Made by a program: the position numbers and the translations under genes
The notes under the pieces: model-generated
The model's input: only the letters and a program-made list of their open reading frames with translations
Told to the model about the DNA's origin: nothing
Database searches by the model: none
Part shown: positions 1-6,172 of the stretch, in pieces
How positions within the stretch are numbered: the stretch's first letter is position 1
Layout: every line of letters starts with the position of its first letter
NCBI GenBank assembly: GCA_002471195.1
Contig: DKPN01000079.1
Coordinates: 1-46,849, forward strand
Origin: Bacteroides sp. UBA7333
Lineage (GTDB): Bacteria > Bacteroidota > Bacteroidia > Bacteroidales > Bacteroidaceae
Reading direction: 5' to 3'
Length of the DNA: 46,849 bases

Positions 1-2
1 GT

Positions 3-224
3 CAATTTAACCGTTTTTTCCATTATAATAATGATTATAGTAATAATATGTCTATCAATATCAATGAAGAACATGTTTTTCGATTTTTGAAGGATAGGGA
101 TATGGTTGATACACGGAAATTGTATCTCATTAGAAATAAACTTTATTTCTGTAAATACCTTCACTATCAAATAACTGTTAACGGAATAGAAGGTAATATT
201 GAAGGTTCTTTTTTCCCTGTATAA
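3..224 (+). CDS. C-terminal end of an unrecognised protein (partial)
   Basis: A frame open from the window edge reads 73 codons to a TAA at 222-224. The first ATG inside it is at 48, so the gene either begins outside the window or is a 58-aa ORF starting there. The product is rich in charged and aromatic residues and ends with a beta-like stretch (KLYLIRNKLYFCKYLHYQI, then NIEGSFFPV). I do not recognise the family. The ending resembles C-termini of small hypothetical proteins from Bacteroidales mobile elements, but that is only an impression. It lies upstream of the toxin-antitoxin promoter, on the element side of the integrase. Confidence 0.4.
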   Translation, partial: QFNRFFHYNNDYSNNMSININEEHVFRFLKDRDMVDTRKLYLIRNKLYFCKYLHYQITVNGIEGNIEGSFFPV

Positions 225-268
225 AATAATTCCTACATACGGATTTAGAAAAATGTCAATGAAAATAA

Positions 269-333
269 TTATCAAAATTGATAACATTTTAATCATTATA
301 TTGTTATCAATATAGATAATATTATTATATTTG
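269..333 (+). promoter_or_regulatory. Promoter and palindromic operator of the toxin-antitoxin pair
   Basis: Three half-sites lie close together. TTATCAA (269-275) and TTGATAA (278-284) form a palindrome with a 2-base centre, and GTTATCAA (303-310) is an exact inverted partner of TTGATAAC (278-285). A match to the Bacteroidetes -7 box, TATATTTG, is at 326-333, with a TTG at 301-303 near the expected -33 position. The half-sites therefore overlap the -33 region. HigA-like antitoxins usually repress their own promoter, so these palindromes are the likely binding sites for the HTH protein encoded downstream. Site identity is inference. Confidence 0.6.
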
Positions 334-374
334 CATCATTAAATAACTTTAAATATTAAAGATGGATACTTATA

Positions 375-701
375 ATGAATATTTACACAGAGGATGAAGC
401 GTTAATTGAATTACTTGAAAAGGGTTGTACAAGTGATAAGAGATATAAAAAATTGAAGAAGGAGGTTGTAAAAGGTTATATCAAAACAATCAATTACATA
501 AGGAGTGCTTCACGAATAGAAGATTTATTCAGGATAAAAAGCCTTAATTATGAAAGACTGAAAGGTGAATTAAAGGATTATGAATCAGTTAAATGTAATA
601 ATAGATGGAGACTGATATTTAAAAGCAGTTCTATTGCTGGTTCAACTATAATTACTGAAATCAAATTAATAGAATTATCCGACCATTATGATGACAACTA
701 A
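375..701 (+). CDS. HigB/RelE-ParE-superfamily toxin
   Basis: This 108-aa protein has the compact layout of the RelE/HigB family, mRNA-cleaving toxins of type II toxin-antitoxin modules. Residues 57-64 (LNYERLKG) match the family region where basic residues contact RNA. Residues 77-83 (RWRLIFK) match the conserved RWRIxF strand. The C-terminus LSDHY (101-105) is the position where the family often carries a catalytic His or Tyr. R61, K63, R77, R79, H104 and Y105 are the candidate functional residues. It precedes and overlaps its partner by 14 bases, the toxin-first order typical of higBA, and has its own promoter with palindromes. Ribosome-dependent RNase activity is inferred from the family. 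A ParE-type gyrase toxin is less likely given the sequence and the HigA partner. Confidence 0.82.
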   Translation: MNIYTEDEALIELLEKGCTSDKRYKKLKKEVVKGYIKTINYIRSASRIEDLFRIKSLNYERLKGELKDYESVKCNNRWRLIFKSSSIAGSTIITEIKLIELSDHYDDN

Positions 702-1809
702 AATCCTAAATGACAGCGTACCATGCATTATAACCCATCCTGGTGAATTAATTAAGGATGAATTAATGGCACGAGAGATTAAGCAAAAAGAACTTGCCGC
801 TTTGATGAATATTCCTGCATCGGTATTAAATGATGTAATAAAAGGTAAGCGGTCAATATCCGCAGAAATGGCTGTTTTGTTGGAAACTGTATTAGAAATA
901 GAAGCACAATATTGGTTGAGTCTTCAGGCTCAATACGATATTGATAAAGTAAGATTATCCCAAAAAATACAAGAACAACAAAAAAATAATGCAATATGGA
1001 ATACTATCATTCAATACATACCAAAGAAAACATTTAAGCTTATGGGTATTGAATTTAAGAACATTGGAGATAATATAAAGAAAATATTTGAGATTTTTAA
1101 TGTAAATAATATTGATGAATTCTTCTCATTATATGCAGCTGAGTCCAATGATTTATGTTATTTTAAAAAATCTGAAAAATTAACTAGTGATAAACGAAAT
1201 ATATTTGCATGGAAGCATTGGTGTTTCTATAATAATAAGCGTGAGCATTCAATCAACGTAGAGTTTAATCATTTATTAATTGATCAGCTAATAAATGAAT
1301 TGAATATAATATTTTATGATAATAAAGATTCTATAGAGAGATCTAAAAAATGTCTAGCCAAATATGGTATTAAACTAATGTTTATTGCTAAATTTGATCA
1401 AACACCAATTGACGGTTTTTCATTTTGGCAAGGAGATAATCCTACTATCGTATTAACTTTGCGATTAAATAAAATAGATAATTTTGCTTTTTCATTAATG
1501 CATGAATTAGGACATATATATTTACATCTATTGAAAGATAAAAGCAAGAAATTTATTAATATTTATGGCGATAGCAATACTGAATTCGAGTGCGAAGCTA
1601 ATGATTATGCCATGAATCATTTAATATCCTGTTGTTTGTGGAATGAATTTATGAAAACTCATTCATTGGTATCTCCTCATGCTATTGAGTCTAAAATAAA
1701 AAGATTTTCTGATAGATATAAAATTAATCCTGCAATTATTTTAGGTAGATATCAACATGATATGAAAAGTTATGGGATGCGGAGTAATATTGAAAGGTGT
1801 ATTAATTAA
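688..1809 (+). CDS. HigA-type HTH antitoxin fused to an ImmA/IrrE-like zinc peptidase
   Basis: The 373-aa product has two parts. Residues 15-90 are a HigA-type helix-turn-helix region: HPGELIKDEL, then ELAALMNIPASVLNDVIKGK, then the QYWLSLQAQYDID tail seen in VapI/HigA antitoxins. Residues 225-360 resemble the ImmA/IrrE metallopeptidase domain, with HELGH at 272-276 as zinc ligands and catalytic Glu. E301 or E303 in FECEANDYA is the likely third ligand. The helical middle (100-220) is not recognised. ATG at 688 lies inside the toxin gene; a second ATG follows at 691. The fusion suggests an antitoxin that could be removed or switched by its own peptidase domain, or a peptidase acting on another repressor. 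That is inference; ImmA-type peptidases cleave repressors in other elements. It ends at a strong shared terminator. Confidence 0.82.
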   Translation: MMTTKILNDSVPCIITHPGELIKDELMAREIKQKELAALMNIPASVLNDVIKGKRSISAEMAVLLETVLEIEAQYWLSLQAQYDIDKVRLSQKIQEQQKNNAIWNTIIQYIPKKTFKLMGIEFKNIGDNIKKIFEIFNVNNIDEFFSLYAAESNDLCYFKKSEKLTSDKRNIFAWKHWCFYNNKREHSINVEFNHLLIDQLINELNIIFYDNKDSIERSKKCLAKYGIKLMFIAKFDQTPIDGFSFWQGDNPTIVLTLRLNKIDNFAFSLMHELGHIYLHLLKDKSKKFINIYGDSNTEFECEANDYAMNHLISCCLWNEFMKTHSLVSPHAIESKIKRFSDRYKINPAIILGRYQHDMKSYGMRSNIERCIN

Positions 1810-1817
1810 GGCTAGTA

Positions 1818-1864
1818 AAAAAGAAGAGGATGAGCAAGATTGTTTTGCTCATCCTCTTCTTTTT
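1818..1864. terminator. Bidirectional terminator, 20-bp perfect stem
   Basis: The arms 1818-1837 and 1845-1864 are exact reverse complements around a 7-base loop (GATTGTT). An A-run on the left and a T-run on the right give a U-tract in either direction. It sits between the convergent antitoxin-peptidase and integrase genes, and its right arm overlaps the integrase stop codon by two bases. Confidence 0.9.
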
Positions 1865-3032
1865 ATAACTTTCCTTTAAACCGTTTGGTCTCTTCATGTA
1901 CAGTCATTGAAGTGCCTTTTAAATATTTGTTAGTTGTTGAAATGTCGGCATGCCGAGCTTGATCACGCGCAATGACTATTCCTTCAGCATTTGCCAGATC
2001 ACGTATTCCAGAATCTTTTAATGAATAAAACTGATATGTGTCGGGAAACTTTAATGCTAGTCTGATTTTATTGAAATTTTCTCGATAAACACGAGGTGTT
2101 GACTTTTTGGGTGATGGTCTAAAACCTTTCCCAAACAAATAATTGTTATTATCATTTGAAAAGATGTTGAGATCAAGCATCATTTTAATTAAAGAGTCAT
2201 TTAATCCTACCATGCCATCTTTCCTATTTTTTGATATGGTGGATGCAATAAATACTTTTTGCTCATTTAGGTTAATATCGCTCAGCTTAATATTCGAAAG
2301 TTCGTCAGGACGAATAAAGGTGTAATATTCAAATTGACATAATAAAAGGAAATGAGGATCATGTTTCATCAAGTATTTATTTAATTTCTCTAAATCTTCA
2401 CTTGATAATGCAGTCCGCTTCTTTTCGGCCTCTGTAAGCGATTTTATTTTCTCTATTGGATTACGGTCTAAGTATTGCTTTTCTACCAACCAAGTACAAA
2501 AAGATGATAGCCAAATGCGATAATTGTTACGTGTTCGAGCTGATGCATCACGATCGATCAGAATATAATCAAGGAAATCACTCATGAATGTCTGATCTAA
2601 TTGATAGATATATACAATAGGTGGATATCGTTTTTCGCTATACTCAACAAATACTTTTAGCCTTTTCTTATAATCGAGTAATGTATTCTCTTTTATAACT
2701 TTCGATGTGCATAACTTTTGAAGGTATTTGGTATATAATTCAATTACATCATTGAAGAATGTGTATTGTCGAGAATTGGAAGCATCGGCCCAAGGGTTCC
2801 AACCACTCCGGAGCCTATTGTTTAAATTCGTAATAATTTCGTTAGCACGTTTTTTTCTATCAGTAATCTTTTCGATTTTATCAAGCATGTATTTTTTACG
2901 CTTCATCTTTTGTTCCAAAGGATCATAAGCCTTGAAGTCGATATACCAATTTTTGCCTTGATGTAGTTTAGGAAGGGTGTAGGTGATCAAATTTTGAATA
3001 GAACAACCTTTACGTGTGGATGGAGTATACAT
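1863..3032 (-). CDS. Tyrosine recombinase (integrase), Bacteroidales type
   Basis: The 389-aa protein has an N-terminal arm-binding region and a SAM-like core-binding domain (about 88-190, TFFNDVIELY through EKQYLDRNPIEKI). The catalytic domain (about 205-389) has the first arginine at R241 (FIRPDEL), a KDSG motif at 339-342 in place of the usual HxxR box, H361 in ARHADISTTNKY, and the nucleophile Y370. This KDxG variant with ARH is common in integrases of Bacteroidetes conjugative and mobilisable elements, so the enzyme looks intact. It is transcribed leftward, starting 128 bases from the 3' end of tRNA-Trp. That placement is typical of an element integrated at a tRNA 3' end. Likely role: integration and excision of the element extending left out of the window. 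Confidence 0.9.
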   Translation of the reverse strand: MYTPSTRKGCSIQNLITYTLPKLHQGKNWYIDFKAYDPLEQKMKRKKYMLDKIEKITDRKKRANEIITNLNNRLRSGWNPWADASNSRQYTFFNDVIELYTKYLQKLCTSKVIKENTLLDYKKRLKVFVEYSEKRYPPIVYIYQLDQTFMSDFLDYILIDRDASARTRNNYRIWLSSFCTWLVEKQYLDRNPIEKIKSLTEAEKKRTALSSEDLEKLNKYLMKHDPHFLLLCQFEYYTFIRPDELSNIKLSDINLNEQKVFIASTISKNRKDGMVGLNDSLIKMMLDLNIFSNDNNNYLFGKGFRPSPKKSTPRVYRENFNKIRLALKFPDTYQFYSLKDSGIRDLANAEGIVIARDQARHADISTTNKYLKGTSMTVHEETKRFKGKL

Positions 3033-3120
3033 TTTTTTCTACATTCTTTCAAGTTTGAAGACGTAGTTTGATGAATATTCAATATTATTTGTGTCCCGAT
3101 TTCGTCCGAGTTTAAAATAG

Positions 3121-3153
3121 AAAAAGCCGTAAATGATTTATTTACAGCTTTTT
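3121..3153 (-). terminator. Terminator of the tRNA-Trp transcript
   Basis: Arms 3121-3134 and 3140-3153 pair over 14 bases with one C/A mismatch and a 5-base loop. They are flanked by A-runs and T-runs, giving a U-tract for leftward transcripts. It lies 8 bases past the tRNA 3' end. Confidence 0.7.
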
Positions 3154-3160
3154 ATCTATG

Positions 3161-3233
3161 CACGGGAGGAGAGGCTCGAACTCCCGACACCCGGTTTTGG
3201 AGACCGGTGCTCTACCAACTGAGCTACTCCCGT
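3161..3233 (-). tRNA. tRNA-Trp (anticodon CCA)
   Basis: The minus strand folds into a complete 73-nt cloverleaf. It has an acceptor stem ACGGGAG/CTCCCGT with discriminator G, a D arm GCTC-AGTTGGTA-GAGC, an anticodon stem CCGGT/ACCGG with loop CTCCAAA (anticodon CCA), a 5-nt variable loop GTGTC, and a T arm GGGAG-TTCGAGC-CTCTC. CCA is not genomically encoded. A good promoter lies just upstream and a terminator just downstream. The adjacent integrase suggests the 3' end is an attachment site. Confidence 0.96.
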
Positions 3234-3244
3234 GTTTGCGTTTG

Positions 3245-3274
3245 CAAAGGTAGAATAATCTTTTTAACTTGCAA
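3245..3274 (-). promoter_or_regulatory. Promoter of tRNA-Trp
   Basis: On the minus strand TACCTTTG (3245-3252) matches the -7 consensus TAnnTTTG. TTG (3272-3274) lies 19 bases upstream at the -33 position. Transcription would start within about ten bases of the tRNA 5' end. Confidence 0.7.
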
Positions 3275-3295
3275 TAGTTAATTGCATTATTTTTA

Positions 3296-3652
3296 TTAGA
3301 ATTTTATCTTTTCCCATTCTGTGGCATTAAATCCTACAAGTACCATTTCATCGGTGATTAACAAAGGTCGTTTAACTAATTTTCCATCGGTAGATAATAA
3401 TGAAATTTGTTCTTCTTCTGTTAAATTCGGAAGTTTTTCTTTGAGGTTCAATTCTTTGTATATCACTCCTGAGGTGTTGAAGAACTTCTTTATGGGAAGG
3501 CCACTTTTGCTTATCCATAATTTTAGCTCTTCTATAGTTGGTTTTTCATCAACTATCATTCTATCTGTGTAGTCTATTTTATTTTCGTTTAGCCAATTTT
3601 TAGCTTTACGGCACGTGCCGCATTTGGGATATTGTAAGAATAGATTTTTCAT
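3296..3652 (-). CDS. Spx/ArsC-family thioredoxin-fold protein
   Basis: This 118-aa protein belongs to the ArsC/Spx/YffB thioredoxin-like family. The N-terminal strand is followed by CGTC (C11, C14) in YPKCGTCRKAKNWL. The C-terminal half has KLVKRPLLITDEMVLVGFN, where the family's conserved Arg-Pro (RP) motif sits. A CxxC pair is typical of Spx and YffB-like members; classical arsenate reductases have a single catalytic Cys here. Arsenate reduction should therefore not be assumed. No ars genes are nearby. It ends 43 bases before the DNA-glycosylase-like gene's start codon and probably shares a transcript with it (the glycosylase-like gene is upstream on this strand). Confidence 0.82.
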   Translation of the reverse strand: MKNLFLQYPKCGTCRKAKNWLNENKIDYTDRMIVDEKPTIEELKLWISKSGLPIKKFFNTSGVIYKELNLKEKLPNLTEEEQISLLSTDGKLVKRPLLITDEMVLVGFNATEWEKIKF

Positions 3653-3665
3653 TCGATTCTGTTTT

Positions 3666-4253
3666 TTATTTTAATAGTGATAAATTTTGAAACATTGTTT
3701 TATACATTAAAGCCTTTTTTTCTACAGCGACAGGATATGCGCGTGAAGTAGAAGGCATACGATATAAATGCATTTTTTTTCCTTCAAAGTTAAATTCAGT
3801 GCATTCACCAATTTTAGGCTCATCGATTTGAAAGTGTTCAATGAGGATATCGGTGGCTTTTTGACCGGTAGTAACAATTGCTTCACAGCTTGGAATATTA
3901 CGTAATAGTTGTTTTACATCAGTTGGCGTAACTATTTCTAAAAATTTGTCTGATGCATTATCTTTTAACCGACGTATCCGGGTTGCTGAATCATAAAATG
4001 CAATTCCTTTTTTATTTAGAAATTTAATGATATCTTCTTTGTGGAAGCTTTTTTTGTCATCGTTTAGAAAATGAAATTTATTTTCGAAAAATAAAAACCC
4101 TATAATTCGCCACATGTCATTGTTGAGATTCGGATAGTAAAACTCCATAGACCAGCGTTTTTGTGGTGGAGGAAAACTTCCCAACATTAAAACTTTTGTA
4201 TTTGACGGTAAAAAGGGTTTCAGAGGATGCTCTTCAATAGGTTTATGTTCCAT
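3666..4253 (-). CDS. Uracil-DNA glycosylase superfamily protein
   Basis: The frame extends to a TTG at 4274, but ATG at 4253 is a better start and gives 195 aa. Early motif VLMLGSFPPP (22-30) followed by FYYPNLNNDMWRI fits motif 1 of UDG-superfamily enzymes, whose usual form is GSxPS or GxxPG. IVTTGQKATDIL in the middle is the family's central strand and helix. The late MPSTSRAYP corresponds to the motif 2 loop (HPS/LPS type). The pattern is closest to the MUG/TDG and family 6 (hypoxanthine-DNA glycosylase) branches, so it probably excises damaged bases such as uracil or hypoxanthine. The double proline after GSF is unusual, and activity and substrate are not shown by the sequence. Confidence 0.75.
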   Translation of the reverse strand: MEHKPIEEHPLKPFLPSNTKVLMLGSFPPPQKRWSMEFYYPNLNNDMWRIIGFLFFENKFHFLNDDKKSFHKEDIIKFLNKKGIAFYDSATRIRRLKDNASDKFLEIVTPTDVKQLLRNIPSCEAIVTTGQKATDILIEHFQIDEPKIGECTEFNFEGKKMHLYRMPSTSRAYPVAVEKKALMYKTMFQNLSLLK

Positions 4254-4363
4254 GCTTATAAACGTTTTCAACAAATATCGTCAATCTATATAATTAGAAC
4301 TAATTTTCTATCTTAATTTATTGAAACAATGATTAAGCTTTAATTTATCAATAATATATTAAA

Positions 4364-4406
4364 AAAATCAGCTCCGAAAATTAGATCAATTTTCGGAGCT
4401 GATTTT
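4364..4406. terminator. Terminator with 19-bp perfect stem
   Basis: Arms 4364-4382 and 4388-4406 are exact reverse complements around the loop AGATC, with A and T runs on both sides. It can end leftward transcription of the gene at 4418-5053 just past its stop codon. The remaining sequence to 4253 (about 110 bases) is AT-rich and shows no gene. Confidence 0.88.
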
Positions 4407-4417
4407 ATTGTAAGTTA

Positions 4418-5053
4418 TTAATTAGCGGCTTGATCCTTTTTGGGTTTAGGCTCTTTTTTAGCAAGCAACACGATATTGTATACATATTCGGTCATCCATT
4501 CTTCCGAATAGCCTAATCGCTCTTTATATTGTTTAACTGCCATGGCTGTTTTGTGTACATCATCTTTTTTCCAAACAGTTTTTGTACATACTTCATGTAC
4601 AGTTTTTGCTGTCATTGTGCGCAAGGCTCCTTTGAATATTGACGGAACTCTAAATTTCCATTGCATTAAATTGCCCATAAGCATCATTAAATCGCTAGAA
4701 AATCCTTGATACATGAATAGGTATGATTGCACATCATTTTGATTTCTACAATTCTTTTTTACTGAATTATCAATCTCCTTGAAAAAACTCTCTCCAATTC
4801 CATAATCTTGCATAAGCATTTTCTTTGCAGCCGATTTTTCAGCAAGTCCCAATTTACCTCCCTGTGTAGGTATTTTGAATAAACGTTTGAATTGTGCTAC
4901 ATCAGGAATGAAACGGATATTAGTTATTCCTAAATTTACGGCAATTACCGATTGAAAATATACACGTGTTAATGAAACAAAGTCTTCTACATTGCCAACA
5001 ACTTTGGTTGATGCATTGTCGTTTTTCTTGAATAAATTAGCAAATATGCTCAT
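4418..5053 (-). CDS. Conserved protein of unknown function
   Basis: This 211-aa protein has no signal peptide or membrane segment and is predicted cytoplasmic and helical. Visible features are an N-terminal MSIFANLFKK, a motif QFKRLFKIPTQGGKLGLAEK near 73-92, a methionine-rich segment (DLMMLMGNLMQWKF, about 120-134) and a lysine-rich tail. I recognise it only as the kind of protein conserved in Bacteroidales housekeeping neighbourhoods and assign no function. It has its own promoter and terminator, so it is probably monocistronic. Confidence 0.75.
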   Translation of the reverse strand: MSIFANLFKKNDNASTKVVGNVEDFVSLTRVYFQSVIAVNLGITNIRFIPDVAQFKRLFKIPTQGGKLGLAEKSAAKKMLMQDYGIGESFFKEIDNSVKKNCRNQNDVQSYLFMYQGFSSDLMMLMGNLMQWKFRVPSIFKGALRTMTAKTVHEVCTKTVWKKDDVHKTAMAVKQYKERLGYSEEWMTEYVYNIVLLAKKEPKPKKDQAAN

Positions 5054-5095
5054 ATATGTAAATTAACTATATTATATTTAGATGAATTATCTATG

Positions 5096-5103
5096 CAAAA
5101 TTA
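5096..5103 (-). promoter_or_regulatory. Likely -7 box for the 4418-5053 gene
   Basis: The minus strand reads TAATTTTG, matching TAnnTTTG, 43 bases upstream of the start codon. No clear -33 element is visible. Confidence 0.5.
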
Positions 5104-5146
5104 AGAAATAAGTTGCTATAATCAATAATATAATGATAAAAACAAA

Positions 5147-5175
5147 AAAAGCCGAACTTTTACAGTTCGACTTTT
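5147..5175 (-). terminator. Terminator of the histone-like gene
   Basis: Arms 5147-5157 (AAAAGCCGAAC) and 5165-5175 (GTTCGACTTTT) pair with one mismatch and a 7-base loop. The leftward transcript ends in a U-run. It lies 24 bases past the stop codon of the 5199-5375 gene. Confidence 0.75.
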
Positions 5176-5198
5176 GAATTTCTTAAATAAAAAGGAAA

Positions 5199-5375
5199 TT
5201 ATTTTTTTGATTCTTCTAAAGAAATTTTACGGAATTCTTTCATTGCTTTTTCTAGTTCCAATGACGCTTTACGAGCGCGTGTACCTGCAGCTTTGTTTCC
5301 GTTTTCTAATTGTGCGTTTGCATCTTTTTGGAAGTCAGCAACGATCGTGCTAACTTTTTCTAACAATTCTTTCAT
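5199..5375 (-). CDS. Histone H1-like protein (Hc1/HU-tail family), 58 aa
   Basis: The minus strand encodes 58 residues from ATG at 5375 to TAA at 5199-5201. They start MKELLEKVSTIVADFQKDAN, contain GNKAAGTRARKASLELEK and end EFRKISLEESKK. This matches the short lysine/arginine-rich histone H1-like proteins (histone H1-like Hc1 Pfam family) found across Bacteroidetes, thought to bind DNA in the nucleoid. GNKAAGTRARKASLELEK is the diagnostic core. AAAGGA lies just upstream of the start, an unusually good ribosome binding site for this genome. A -7 box lies upstream and a terminator downstream, so it is a complete single-gene unit. It is easily missed because it is so short. Confidence 0.88.
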   Translation of the reverse strand: MKELLEKVSTIVADFQKDANAQLENGNKAAGTRARKASLELEKAMKEFRKISLEESKK

Positions 5376-5407
5376 GATCCTTTTTTATATTCGTTAATAA
5401 TGATGAG

Positions 5408-5415
5408 CAAAAATA
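5408..5415 (-). promoter_or_regulatory. Likely -7 box of the histone-like gene
   Basis: The minus strand reads TATTTTTG, matching TAnnTTTG, 33 bases upstream of the start codon. No convincing -33 element was seen. Confidence 0.55.
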
Positions 5416-5509
5416 CATTCTTTCTCCAAATTAAAGCATAAAAACCTTTTTTTTTTTTGAAATATCGAACTAAAAATCCCCTTGTAAAAGGCTCCTCAGC
5501 TTTTTTATG

Positions 5510-5517
5510 TATTTTTG
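5510..5517 (+). promoter_or_regulatory. -7 box just upstream of the AlbA_2 gene
   Basis: TATTTTTG matches TAnnTTTG and ends only 5 bases before ATG 5523 and 11 before ATG 5529. The transcript should begin near 5523-5526. That rules out the TTG start at 5457 and implies a very short or absent leader. Confidence 0.6.
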
Positions 5518-5522
5518 TACAT

Positions 5523-6164
5523 ATGAAAATGAATTCTCATAATGATTATATTTATAGATTAATTGCTGAAGGTGAACATCAGCAACAAGATTTTAAATTT
5601 GAAATTTCTGATGCAAGAAAAATTGCAAAAACATTATCCGCGTTTTCAAATACAGATGGTGGACGGTTATTGGTTGGTGTTAAAGATAATGGAAGGATTT
5701 CTGGAATAAAATCGGATGAGGAGATTTATATGATTGAGGCTGCCGCCAAGTTATATTGCTCACCAAAGATTGATTTTGTAGCAAAAGAATTTATCATGGA
5801 AGGACGTACGATATTATTGATAGAAATTGAAACTTCCAATGAGAAACCTGTATTTGCAAAAGATGAAAATAACAGATATCTTGCATATATTCGTATAAAA
5901 GATGAGAATATTCTAGCAACACCAATACATCTGAGGGTTTGGGAACAAGAACGGAATGATGATGGCGAGTGGTTAGAATATACCGTGAAGGAGCAGTTGC
6001 TACTCGAGTCTCTTCAAAACGAGCCGCAATGGTCACTCAATCGTTATTGTCGAAAGACAAAAACTGGACGTCGTGCTGCTGAAAATCTTTTAGCTAAATT
6101 TATCCGTTATGATATCGTAGAAACGGTTTTTGATGAACATAAATTTTATTTCAGACTAAAATAA
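5523..6164 (+). CDS. AlbA_2 (Schlafen-AAA_4-like) domain protein
   Basis: From ATG 5523 the protein is 213 aa; ATG 5529 gives 211 and is equally possible. Residues 10-130 form an AlbA_2 domain, formerly AAA_4. They show the typical EGEHQQQDFKFE opening, the KTLSAFSNTDGGRLLVGVKDNGRISGI core, and a strand RTILLIEIETSNEKPVFAKDENNRYLAYIRIKDEN. Full-length relatives often add a C-terminal ATPase-like or winged-helix region. Here the C-terminal 75 residues (QWSLNRYCRKTKTGRRAAENLLAKFIRYDIV) look like a short winged helix. It is probably a nucleic-acid-binding regulator, but no target is evident. It lies 8 bases upstream of the symporter gene and is probably cotranscribed. Confidence 0.8.
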   Translation: MKMNSHNDYIYRLIAEGEHQQQDFKFEISDARKIAKTLSAFSNTDGGRLLVGVKDNGRISGIKSDEEIYMIEAAAKLYCSPKIDFVAKEFIMEGRTILLIEIETSNEKPVFAKDENNRYLAYIRIKDENILATPIHLRVWEQERNDDGEWLEYTVKEQLLLESLQNEPQWSLNRYCRKTKTGRRAAENLLAKFIRYDIVETVFDEHKFYFRLK

Positions 6165-6172
6165 TATATACT

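Noticed and set aside
3296..3652. Arsenate reductase
   Set aside because: The CxxC motif and the lack of ars genes favour an Spx/YffB-type protein.
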